Assembly (NCBI RefSeq): GCF_027532025.1
Contig: NZ_JAPZSY010000025.1
Span: forward strand, 31,204 to 95,203
Direction of reading: 5' to 3'
DNA length: 64,000 nucleotides
Source: Inhella sp.
Lineage (GTDB): Bacteria > Pseudomonadota > Gammaproteobacteria > Burkholderiales > Burkholderiaceae_C
Of the stretch, positions 9,342-17,151 are shown piece by piece. Both the position numbers and the translations under genes were made by a program. Position 1 is the first letter of the stretch. Each line of letters begins with the position of its first letter. The notes under the pieces were generated by a model. It had not been told where the DNA came from, did no database searches, and worked only from the letters and a program-made list of their open reading frames with translations.

Positions 9342-10477
9342 CGGGCTTCCTCCAGCCATTCGGCATCCATGTCGATCTCCGTGTCGTTCCCTGCGGCGAG
9401 CACGGGCAACGACAACAACAAACGCGTGCCCGCCCCCGGGGCCGAGCTCAGGTCCAGCCAAGCCCCCACCGACGCAGCCCGCTCGCGCAAGCCGCGCAAA
9501 CCTAGCCCTGCGGTCGGCGGCAAGGCCGCCACGTTCATGCCAACGCCATCGTCGCGCACCTCCACGGTGAGCACGCCGCCCGCCCAAGCCAGTTCGACCG
9601 TCACCCGCGTGGCCCGCGCGTGCTTGGCCACGTTGTGCAGGGCCTCCTGCACGAAACGATAAGCCACCAGGGCACGCTCCTCGTCCAGGGGGATGTCCGC
9701 ATCCGACACCAGTTGGGCTTGGATGCCCTCCTGCTGGCGTTCGAACTGCCCGATCAACCAGTGCAAGGCCGGCACCAGGCCCTCTTGCAGGATGGGGGGT
9801 CGCAAGTTCAACATCAGCCGGCGGCTTGCCGCGATGGCCACATCCAAGGTCGCCATGGCCTGCTCGGCACGAGCCGCCTGGGACGGCTGACCGTGGCGCG
9901 CCAGCCACGCCAAATCGAACTTCAGGGCCGTGAGCGCGCTGCCCACGTCATCGTGCAATTCCCGAGCCATCGCGGCACGCTCGGCCTCGATGTGCGCTTG
10001 CAGGTGGCGGGTCAAAGCCTGCAGTTGCCGCTGGCTCTCGCGCAGGGCCTCGTGGGCCTGGTCGCGGGCCTGTTGGGCTTGCGCAGCCCGGATGGCCTGC
10101 TGCAAGGCCGGGGCCAGCCGCTTCAGGTGCGTCTTGAGCAGGTAGTCGGCCGCGCCCTCGCGCATGGCCTCCACTGCGGTTTCTTCACCAATCTCCCCCG
10201 ACACCAAAAGGAAGGGGATGGACGCCCGCGCCGCGCGCAGCGCGCGAAGCACTTCCAAACCTGACGTGCCCGGCAACTGGTAGTCGCACACGATCGCGTC
10301 CCAAGGCTCGGAGAGCGCCTGCAGCACCTCGGGCAGGGTGTCCACGCGCCGCCAGAGCACCGACACACCGGCCTGGGCCAGCAGGGCCTGGATCATCAGG
10401 TGGTCCAACTCGGAATCCTCGACGTGAAGCACCCGCCAAACGGGGGCCGAGGTCGCGCGTTGCGGTGGGGGATTCAT
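9338..10477 (-). CDS. Soluble hybrid kinase: receiver plus HisKA_3/HATPase
   Basis: This 379-residue kinase has an unusual order. An N-terminal receiver domain (phospho-acceptor D65 in IVCDYQLPGTSG, Lys in DYLLKTHLKRL) comes first. A coiled-coil linker (about 130-168) follows, then a NarX/UhpB-type HisKA_3 dimerisation domain with H175 in ARELHDDVGSAL, and a HATPase domain with N-box EALHNVAKHARA and G-box GLGLRGLRERA. There is no membrane segment, so the input is cytosolic or comes as a phosphoryl group on the receiver. I chose ATG 10477; the open frame extends 27 codons further without homology-like content. It is coupled to the downstream regulator (ATGA). Confidence 0.9.
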   Translation of the reverse strand: MNPPPQRATSAPVWRVLHVEDSELDHLMIQALLAQAGVSVLWRRVDTLPEVLQALSEPWDAIVCDYQLPGTSGLEVLRALRAARASIPFLLVSGEIGEETAVEAMREGAADYLLKTHLKRLAPALQQAIRAAQAQQARDQAHEALRESQRQLQALTRHLQAHIEAERAAMARELHDDVGSALTALKFDLAWLARHGQPSQAARAEQAMATLDVAIAASRRLMLNLRPPILQEGLVPALHWLIGQFERQQEGIQAQLVSDADIPLDEERALVAYRFVQEALHNVAKHARATRVTVELAWAGGVLTVEVRDDGVGMNVAALPPTAGLGLRGLRERAASVGAWLDLSSAPGAGTRLLLSLPVLAAGNDTEIDMDAEWLEEAR

Positions 10478-10632
10478 GCGCGGCAGTATGCCCACAGCCC
10501 GCCGGCGGGCCGGGTCGAAGCCGTGAATGGCACCCCATAGGTGCGCCATAGGCCACAACCCGGAGGGATTACCCTAGCGGCGACCCATGCCGACAAGGCC
10601 AAGCTTGGGATAGGCTAATGCCGCCTTGAGCA

Positions 10633-10652
10633 GATTCGCCACGGGGCGAATC
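10633..10652. repeat. Inverted repeat upstream of the CheZ-like gene
   Basis: A perfect 8-bp inverted repeat, GATTCGCC/GGCGAATC, has a 4-nt loop (ACGG). It lies 24 nt before the ATG of the CheZ-like gene and directly downstream of a weak GCTAAT box (10614-10619). It could be an mRNA leader hairpin or a regulator site. No T-run follows, so it is unlikely to be a terminator. Confidence 0.5.
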
Positions 10653-10675
10653 AGCAGCAAGGCCACGGAGGCTCC

Positions 10676-11173
10676 ATGCAGGATCCATCACCGAACAACG
10701 ACCCGCCGTACGCCGATTTCGGCGCCGACGCCGCCGGACCCAACGGGCCGGCGATGCACTTCATGCTGTCGGCCGAGTTGCAAGACCACCTGATGTCCGT
10801 TGTCAACGACTTGGAACGCTTGTTGCGACTTTTGGAGGATGCAGGTGAGTCTTTGTCCACACACTTTTTCTCGGCGTCAACGCACGTCCAGGACTTGGCT
10901 GAGAAGATCAGCGATGGCGGGGCCCTGCCCCCCGGTTCGCTGGCGCCCGTTTTGCAGGACATCGCTGGCGCCGTGACCGCGATGCAGTTCCAAGACATGT
11001 CCACGCAACTGATCAACCACACCATGCTGCGCATCCGAAGCTGCTCCGACCGACTCGCCAGCGATGCTTTTGGCGACGACGGCGACGGCTCGGCCGCGAT
11101 CGTCGAGGCGCCGCTGCGCCCGAACCCGGTGACCCAAGACGAAGTCGATGCCGGCTCCGTCGAACTTTTCTGA
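10676..11173 (+). CDS. CheZ-like putative CheY-P phosphatase (short form)
   Basis: The 165-residue protein is encoded directly before cheY and cheA. A helical region (about 30-130) contains AMQFQDMSTQLINHT. Its D107-x-x-x-Q111 spacing matches the catalytic Asp/Gln pair of CheZ (E. coli FQDLTGQ, D143 and Q147). The last residues, TQDEVDAGSVELF, resemble the CheZ C-terminal peptide (QDQVDDLLDSLGF) that docks on CheY. E. coli CheZ has 214 residues, so this is a reduced form. By inference it dephosphorylates CheY-P. The alternative is an uncharacterised chemotaxis accessory protein of similar fold. Confidence 0.65.
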   Translation: MQDPSPNNDPPYADFGADAAGPNGPAMHFMLSAELQDHLMSVVNDLERLLRLLEDAGESLSTHFFSASTHVQDLAEKISDGGALPPGSLAPVLQDIAGAVTAMQFQDMSTQLINHTMLRIRSCSDRLASDAFGDDGDGSAAIVEAPLRPNPVTQDEVDAGSVELF

Positions 11174-11205
11174 CGCTGAACTGATCCCGAAACGGAGAAA
11201 CCAAC

Positions 11206-11568
11206 ATGCCTTCCATCCTTGCCGTTGACGATTCCGCCTCCATGCGTCAGATGGTGACTTTCACGCTGAAGAATGCCGGGTTCAATGTGGTCGAGGCGGT
11301 GGACGGTCAAGACGCCTGGGAAAAGGCCAGCCAACGCGACTTTGACCTCGTCCTGACCGACCAGAACATGCCGCGCATGGACGGCATCAGCCTGACCAAG
11401 AAGCTGCGCGAGAGCCCGAAGTTCAAGACCACCCCCATCCTGATCCTGACCACGGAATCCAGCGATGCCATGAAGCAGGCCGGGCGCGCGGCCGGCGCCA
11501 CGGGCTGGCTCGTGAAACCTTTCGACCCCGCGAAGCTGATCGAGGTCATTGGCAAGGTCATCAAGTAA
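11206..11568 (+). CDS. cheY: Chemotaxis response regulator CheY
   Basis: A single-domain receiver of 120 residues carries the phosphoryl signal from CheA to FliM. The acidic pocket is D8/D9, the phospho-acceptor is D52 in LVLTDQNMPRMDG, the switch Thr is in ILTTES (about 82-84), and the conserved Lys is K104 in WLVKPF. It lies between the CheZ-like gene and cheA, with an AACGGAGAA Shine-Dalgarno region before ATG 11206. Confidence 0.96.
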   Translation: MPSILAVDDSASMRQMVTFTLKNAGFNVVEAVDGQDAWEKASQRDFDLVLTDQNMPRMDGISLTKKLRESPKFKTTPILILTTESSDAMKQAGRAAGATGWLVKPFDPAKLIEVIGKVIK

Positions 11569-11586
11569 GTCAAGCCGGAGCAGGCC

Positions 11587-13743
11587 ATGGGTGAAATGAC
11601 CAACGAAGGCAGCAACCTCGGGGCCGGCATCGACCTCAGCCAGTTCTACCAAGTCTTCTTCGAGGAAGCCGGCGAGAACCTGGACAACATGGAGCAGTTG
11701 CTGCTCAATGTGAATGTCGACGCTGCCGACGACGAAGAGTTGAACGCCATCTTCCGGTGCGCCCACTCCATCAAGGGCGGCGCGGCCACGTTTGGCTTCA
11801 ACGACGTGGCCGAGTTGACCCACATCATGGAGACGCTGCTCGACAAACTGCGCCGCCACGAGTTGCAGCCCACCACCCAGATGGTCGACATCCTGCTGCA
11901 ATCCGGCGATGCGTTGCGCGGCCTCCTGGCCCGGCACGCCGGCACCAGCACCGAGTTGTTGGACAGCTCCGGCTTGGTGGCCAGCATCAAGACCCTCGTT
12001 GACGGCGGCACCCTCGAAGGCGGCGCCCCCGTGGTCACGTCAGCGCCGGCGCCGGCACCTGCGGCTTCGGTGATCCACGACGACCAGTTGCCCGACGACG
12101 GCAAGCGGTACCTCGAACTGCAGGTCGGACCCCTGAACAACCCGGCACAGGCCGACAACCTGATCGAGTTGTTCAAGGAAATCACCGACCTGGGACAAAT
12201 CGACATGCTCGACGGTGGCCAATCCGCCGACGGCATGCGTCGCTTCAAGGTCGTGACGACCGCCAATGACAACGACCTGCTCGACCTGTTCACCTTCCAT
12301 GTGGCGCGCGAACAGGTCAAGATCATCCCGCTGAGCAAGGGCTACGGCTTCTACGACGGTGCCCCTGGCGCGCCCAGGGCCTCCGCCAAGCCGGCCGCAG
12401 CGGCGCCCGCTGACGCGAGCTACGGCTTCTTCGACGATGCGCCCGGGGCGCCAGGCGCCTCTTCGGCGGCCCCGGCGCCGGTCCAGCCGCCCGTCGCCGC
12501 CGCCCCCGCACCGACCACGGCCGTGGTGGCAGCCCCCAAGCCGGCGGCCCGGGCGGAAGCACGCCCCGCGGCCACGACCGACCAGTCCACCCTGCGCGTG
12601 TCCATCGAGAAGGTGGATCAGCTCATCAACCTGGTGGGCGAACTGGTCATCACCCAAGCCATGCTGGCGCAAAACAGCCGCGACGTGGACCCGGGCCTGT
12701 ACCAACAGCTCACGGCCGGCCTGCCCGACCTGGAGCGCAACACCCGCGACCTGCAAGAAGCGGTGATGTCGATCCGCATGATCCCCATGTCGGTCGTCTT
12801 CAACCGCTTCCCGCGCATGTTGCGCGACTTGGCGGCCAAGCTCGGCAAGAAGGTCGACCTGGTGACCCAAGGCGAAGCCACCGAACTTGACAAGAGCTTG
12901 GTGGAAAAGATCACCGACCCGCTGACCCACTTGGTGCGCAACAGCTGCGATCACGGCATCGAAATGCCCGCCGACCGCATGGCCAAGGGCAAGCCCGAGA
13001 TGGGCACCATCACCCTGGTGGCCAGCCACCAAGGCGGCAGCATCGTCATCGAGGTGCGCGACGACGGCCGTGGCCTGAATCGCCAAAAGCTCATCAGCAA
13101 GGCCCAGGAAAAAGGCATCGATGCGCACGACGGCATGAGCGACGCCGAAGTGTGGAACCTGATCTTCGCGCCGGGCTTCTCCACGGCCGACCAAGTCACC
13201 GACGTGTCGGGCCGCGGCGTGGGCATGGACGTGGTCAAGAAGAACATCACCAGCTTGGGCGGGCACGTCGAGATCGACTCGGCCGAAGGCTACGGCATGA
13301 AGGTGTCGGTGCGCCTGCCGCTGACCCTGGCCATCATGGACGGCATGAGCGTGGGCGTGGGCGAAGAGGTCTACATCCTGCCGCTGTCGTCGGTGGTCGA
13401 GTCGTTCCAGGTCAAGGCCGACACCATCAAGACCGTGGCCGGCTCGGGCCGCATGGTGGAGGTGCGGGACGAGTTCATGCCCGTCATCGAGCTGGAGAAA
13501 ATCTTCGACGTGCCGCGATTCGATTTCGAACACGTCTCCAACATCATGGTCGTGGTGGAAGCCGAAGGCGGGCGCGTGGCCCTGCTGGTGGATGAGTTGC
13601 TCGGCCAGCAGCAGGTTGTGGTCAAGAACCTCGAAGCCAATTACCGGAAGGTGAGCGACGTCTCGGGCGCCACCATCATGGGCGACGGTCGCGTGGCCCT
13701 GATCCTGGACATCGGCAGCCTGGTTCGCCGCTCCCGCCACTGA
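11587..13743 (+). CDS. cheA: Chemotaxis histidine kinase CheA
   Basis: CheA is the receptor-coupled kinase that phosphorylates CheY. The 718-residue protein starts with an HPt domain (phospho-His H60 in RCAHSIKGGAATFGF). A P2-like CheY-binding domain follows (about 170-250), then a Pro/Ala linker, the P3 dimerisation helices (STLRVSIEKVDQLINLVGEL), a HATPase domain (N-box HLVRNSCDHGIE; VRDDGRGL; SGRGVGMDVV) and a C-terminal CheW-like domain. The linker holds two copies of a YGF(Y/F)D(G/D)APGAP motif 26 residues apart (12343-12375 and 12421-12453). It is preceded by cheY and followed after 31 nt by cheW. Confidence 0.97.
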   Translation: MGEMTNEGSNLGAGIDLSQFYQVFFEEAGENLDNMEQLLLNVNVDAADDEELNAIFRCAHSIKGGAATFGFNDVAELTHIMETLLDKLRRHELQPTTQMVDILLQSGDALRGLLARHAGTSTELLDSSGLVASIKTLVDGGTLEGGAPVVTSAPAPAPAASVIHDDQLPDDGKRYLELQVGPLNNPAQADNLIELFKEITDLGQIDMLDGGQSADGMRRFKVVTTANDNDLLDLFTFHVAREQVKIIPLSKGYGFYDGAPGAPRASAKPAAAAPADASYGFFDDAPGAPGASSAAPAPVQPPVAAAPAPTTAVVAAPKPAARAEARPAATTDQSTLRVSIEKVDQLINLVGELVITQAMLAQNSRDVDPGLYQQLTAGLPDLERNTRDLQEAVMSIRMIPMSVVFNRFPRMLRDLAAKLGKKVDLVTQGEATELDKSLVEKITDPLTHLVRNSCDHGIEMPADRMAKGKPEMGTITLVASHQGGSIVIEVRDDGRGLNRQKLISKAQEKGIDAHDGMSDAEVWNLIFAPGFSTADQVTDVSGRGVGMDVVKKNITSLGGHVEIDSAEGYGMKVSVRLPLTLAIMDGMSVGVGEEVYILPLSSVVESFQVKADTIKTVAGSGRMVEVRDEFMPVIELEKIFDVPRFDFEHVSNIMVVVEAEGGRVALLVDELLGQQQVVVKNLEANYRKVSDVSGATIMGDGRVALILDIGSLVRRSRH

Positions 13744-13774
13744 GCCCTCTCCTCTCTAGCCCACAAGGACTCCC

Positions 13775-14275
13775 ATGGAACTCGTGCAAGCAGCCCCAGC
13801 CGGTCGGATGCTGACCATGGCCCACAGCGGCGAATACCTGACCTTCCGCCTCGGCACCGAGGAGTACGGCATCGACATCCTGAAGGTGCAGGAGATTCGC
13901 TCTTACGAAGCCCCCACGCGCATCGCGAACGCGGCAGGCTTCATCAAGGGCGTGGTGAATCTGCGGGGGGTCATCGTGCCCATCGTCGACCTGCGCGTGA
14001 AGCTGAATTGCCCGAGCTGCGAGATCAACAGCTTCACCGTGGTCATCGTGCTGAACGTGCGAGGCCGGGTCGTCGGGGCGGTGGTCGACTCGGTGAGCGA
14101 CGTGCTCGAACTCACCAAGGAACAGATCCGCCAAGCGCCCGAGATGACGGCCGCCGCGGTGGACACCACCTACATCACGGGCATCGCCACGGTCAACGAT
14201 CGCATGCTCATCCTCATGGACATCGAAGGCCTGATGAGCAGTTCCGACATGGGGCTCATCAGCGCCATCGCCTGA
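13775..14275 (+). CDS. cheW: Chemotaxis coupling protein CheW
   Basis: CheW is the adaptor that joins chemoreceptors to CheA. The 166-residue product is a single CheW beta-barrel domain. Recognisable segments are [22 protein letters not shown] near the N-terminus, [20 protein letters not shown], and the C-terminal [18 protein letters not shown]. No receptor gene lies nearby, so its receptors must be encoded elsewhere. It is the last gene of the che run. A convergent permease gene follows after a 134-nt gap with a hairpin. Confidence 0.96.
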   Translation: MELVQAAPAGRMLTMAHSGEYLTFRLGTEEYGIDILKVQEIRSYEAPTRIANAAGFIKGVVNLRGVIVPIVDLRVKLNCPSCEINSFTVVIVLNVRGRVVGAVVDSVSDVLELTKEQIRQAPEMTAAAVDTTYITGIATVNDRMLILMDIEGLMSSSDMGLISAIA

Positions 14276-14373
14276 GGCCACCCGGCACCGCTTTCACCGC
14301 CGGCTCTTGGGGCGAGCGCCGCGCAAGACGCCACCGTGGTGGCCAGTGCCGCTGCAGTTCGGCGCCAACAAAC

Positions 14374-14393
14374 GGGCATTCCGCCGAATGCCC
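14374..14393. terminator. Hairpin between convergent cheW and the permease gene
   Basis: A perfect 7-bp inverted repeat, GGGCATT/AATGCCC, has a 6-nt loop. It sits between the stops of cheW (+) and the FtsX-like permease (-). There is no T-run on either side, so it is at best a weak bidirectional terminator. Confidence 0.4.
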
Positions 14394-14409
14394 CTGTTGA
14401 GCGACACCT

Positions 14410-16914
14410 TCACTCCACGCTGGCCTCGCGCAAGGTTTGAACCACGGGGCGGCGCAGGACGCCGCGCAAGCCCCACCAACCCGCACCCCACGCCAACAAG
14501 GCGCCGCCCACCACCGCCCCCAAGGGCACCCAAGGCTGCGGCCGCCAGGCGAACTGGAACACTTGCGTGGCGAGCAACGCCGCCACGACCAAGGCCAAAG
14601 CGCCTGCCAGCAAACCGGCCAAGGCCCCCAGCCCGAGCAACTCGCTGCGCTGCATGCGCGCCAGCAGGGTGCGTTCGGCGCCCATCGCGCGCATCAGGGC
14701 CGTTTCGCGCTGACGCACCTCGCGGCTGGCCGTCACGCTGCTGACCAAAACGACCAGCCCAGCCGCCAGCGTGAAGCCGAACAACAACTGCACCGCATCG
14801 GCCACCTGGCCCAGCACGCGCTGCACTTGCGCAATCTGTGCCGACACATCCACCAGGGTGAGGTTGGGGAACTGCGCACTCAGCCGCCGGTCCAAGCTGG
14901 CATCGGGCGGCGCACGGTAGGTGGCGATCCAGGTGCTGGGCACGGCCATCTCGGCCTGCTGAAAGATGACAAAGAAATTCACCCGCATGGAGCTCCAGTC
15001 CACGTGCCGCAGGTGGGTGATGGGGGCTTCCACGCGTTGCCCCGCCACGTCGAAGGCAAGACGGTCGCCGAGCTTCAAACCCAGTTCTTGAGCCAGCCCC
15101 TCTTCCACGCTCAGCCCGCCTTGGCGCCAGGTGCCACCCACGGTTTGGTTGTGGGTGGGCATGGCGTCGGCGTGGCTCAGGTTGAACTCGCGGTCGGTCA
15201 GGCGCTGCGCGCGCTCGGTGGCGAAACGCCGGCCGGCCACGGCCTCGTCGTTGATGGCCACCAAGCGCCCGCGGAACATGGGGTGCCAGTCCATCGGCTG
15301 CACGCCGGCAGCAGCCAGCGTGGCGCGAAACGGCTCGCCTTGCTCGGGCAGCAGGTTGATGACAAAGCGGTCAGGGCCACGCTCGGGCGTGGCCGCGCGC
15401 CAACTGTCGAGCAGATCGGTTCGCACCATCACCAAGATCACCAGCGCCAGCAAGCCCGTGCCCAGCGCGGCCACTTGCGCCACGGCGGCGCCGGGTCGCG
15501 AGGCCAACTGCTGCACCGCCAGCCGTAGCCAAACGGGGGCGTGCCGCCCCACGGCGCGGCGCAGCACCCACAGCGCCAGCCAAGCCACCCCGCTCAGCAC
15601 CGCCGCGGCCACAGCAAAACCTGCGAGCGTGATGCCGCCCAGCTTCACGTCGCCCGCCACCAACATCAGCAAGCCGGCAAAACCGGCCAGCCCCAGCAAG
15701 GCCACCCACCAGGCGCCGCCCGCCACCTCGCCCAAGTCGCGGCGCAGCACGCGCAGCGGCGGCACTCCCGCCAAACGCAGCACCGGCGGCAAGCCAAAGG
15801 CCACCAACAGGCACAAGCCCAAGCCCAAGCCCAGGCCCACCGGCATGGCGCCCGGGGCGGGCAAGTTTGCCGACACCAGGCCTTGCAGCAGTTGCAGCAG
15901 CAAGGCTTGCACCGCCAAGCCGCCCAGCAGACCGAGCAAGGTCGCGCCCAGCCCGACCAACAAGAACTCCATCGCGTAGGCCGCGGCCACACGGGCCCGG
16001 CTCAGGCCCAAGACACGCAACATGGCGCATTCGTCCAAATGCCGCTGGGCGAAGTCACGCGCCGCCAACGCCACGGCCACCGCGCTGAGCACCGCCGCCA
16101 ACAGGGCAACGAGGCTGAGGAATCGCTGCCCACGCGACAAGGTTTGGCTCAGCTCGGGCCGCCCCCCTTCGAGGTTTTCCACACGCGCGCCGCGCAGCCG
16201 TCCGGCGTCGATCTCGGCCCGCCAGCGCTCGCCCAGCGCCTGAACGTCTTTTTGCTGGGCGGGCGTGCCGGCCAGGGCCAGCCGGTAGCTGACGCGACTG
16301 GCGGGTTGCACCAACTGCGTGCGCGCCAAGTCGTCCAGGTGGAACATCACCCGGGGCGCGAAGGCCAGGAAGCCCGCCCCGCGGTCGGGCTCGTTGTTGA
16401 TCACCCCGGCGATGCGCAGGGGCGCCTCGCCCACCCACAGGGTGTCGCCCATCGCCAAGTTCAGGCTGTCCAGCACGGCGGGGTCGACCCAAACGGTGCC
16501 CGGCACCGGGAACCGACCCCGCTCCCCGCCGCGCAAGGTCAATTCACCGCGCAAAGGGTACTGCGCATCCACCGCCTTCAAGGCCGCCAATCGGCTGGCC
16601 CCGCCGTGGGCGTCGTCGGCCCGCACCATGCTGGGGAAGTTGACCGTGTCGCTGTGCACCAAACCGCTGCCCTCGGCCTCGGCGCGCACCGAGGCGGGAA
16701 CCGGCTTGTCGGTCAGCAGCACGAGATCCCCGCCGATCAGGGCCGCGGCGTCGCGTTGCAACCCGCGGTCCAGCCGATCCCCGAGAAAGGCGACGGCCGT
16801 GACGGCCGCCACCGCCAAGGCCACCCCCACGATGAGCAGGCGCAGATCGCCCGCCCGGGCGTCTCGCCACAGACGCCGACCCACCAGAGACCACAGAGAA
16901 GGAACGTTGTGCAT
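14410..16914 (-). CDS. FtsX-family ABC transporter permease (YbbP-like)
   Basis: The 834-residue inner-membrane protein has the MacB/FtsX-type layout seen twice. The N-terminal helix is at about 20-40 (LRLLIVGVALAVAAVTAVAFL), followed by a large periplasmic domain. A cluster of hydrophobic helices lies in the middle (about 260-500), then a second periplasmic domain and three closing helices (VLVSSVTASREVRQRETALMRAMGAER between two of them). It resembles the YbbP subunit of the YbbAP-type transporter. No ATPase gene is adjacent, so the partner must be elsewhere. I chose ATG 16914; the open frame continues upstream but is antisense to the nuclease gene. Confidence 0.85.
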   Translation of the reverse strand: MHNVPSLWSLVGRRLWRDARAGDLRLLIVGVALAVAAVTAVAFLGDRLDRGLQRDAAALIGGDLVLLTDKPVPASVRAEAEGSGLVHSDTVNFPSMVRADDAHGGASRLAALKAVDAQYPLRGELTLRGGERGRFPVPGTVWVDPAVLDSLNLAMGDTLWVGEAPLRIAGVINNEPDRGAGFLAFAPRVMFHLDDLARTQLVQPASRVSYRLALAGTPAQQKDVQALGERWRAEIDAGRLRGARVENLEGGRPELSQTLSRGQRFLSLVALLAAVLSAVAVALAARDFAQRHLDECAMLRVLGLSRARVAAAYAMEFLLVGLGATLLGLLGGLAVQALLLQLLQGLVSANLPAPGAMPVGLGLGLGLCLLVAFGLPPVLRLAGVPPLRVLRRDLGEVAGGAWWVALLGLAGFAGLLMLVAGDVKLGGITLAGFAVAAAVLSGVAWLALWVLRRAVGRHAPVWLRLAVQQLASRPGAAVAQVAALGTGLLALVILVMVRTDLLDSWRAATPERGPDRFVINLLPEQGEPFRATLAAAGVQPMDWHPMFRGRLVAINDEAVAGRRFATERAQRLTDREFNLSHADAMPTHNQTVGGTWRQGGLSVEEGLAQELGLKLGDRLAFDVAGQRVEAPITHLRHVDWSSMRVNFFVIFQQAEMAVPSTWIATYRAPPDASLDRRLSAQFPNLTLVDVSAQIAQVQRVLGQVADAVQLLFGFTLAAGLVVLVSSVTASREVRQRETALMRAMGAERTLLARMQRSELLGLGALAGLLAGALALVVAALLATQVFQFAWRPQPWVPLGAVVGGALLAWGAGWWGLRGVLRRPVVQTLREASVE

Positions 16915-17151
16915 GGCTGCATTCTGGCCAGCGTCCGGCGCCGCTGCACGGCGCAAGGCTTTGGCCCGCCCTCGGGTTGTCCCCTGGGACGAAAGTGCGA
17001 CAAATGTCACGAAACATTCACCCCAACTGCGTAGGCTGCGAGCCCGTTGCCCGCGTGCCCACCCCCGCACGCTCTGGGCCGCACCCACCCCCTGACCTTG
17101 CCGAGACGGCCTCGTGGCCGCCTTGGCCTTGTTTTTGCCTGCTGGAGCGTC

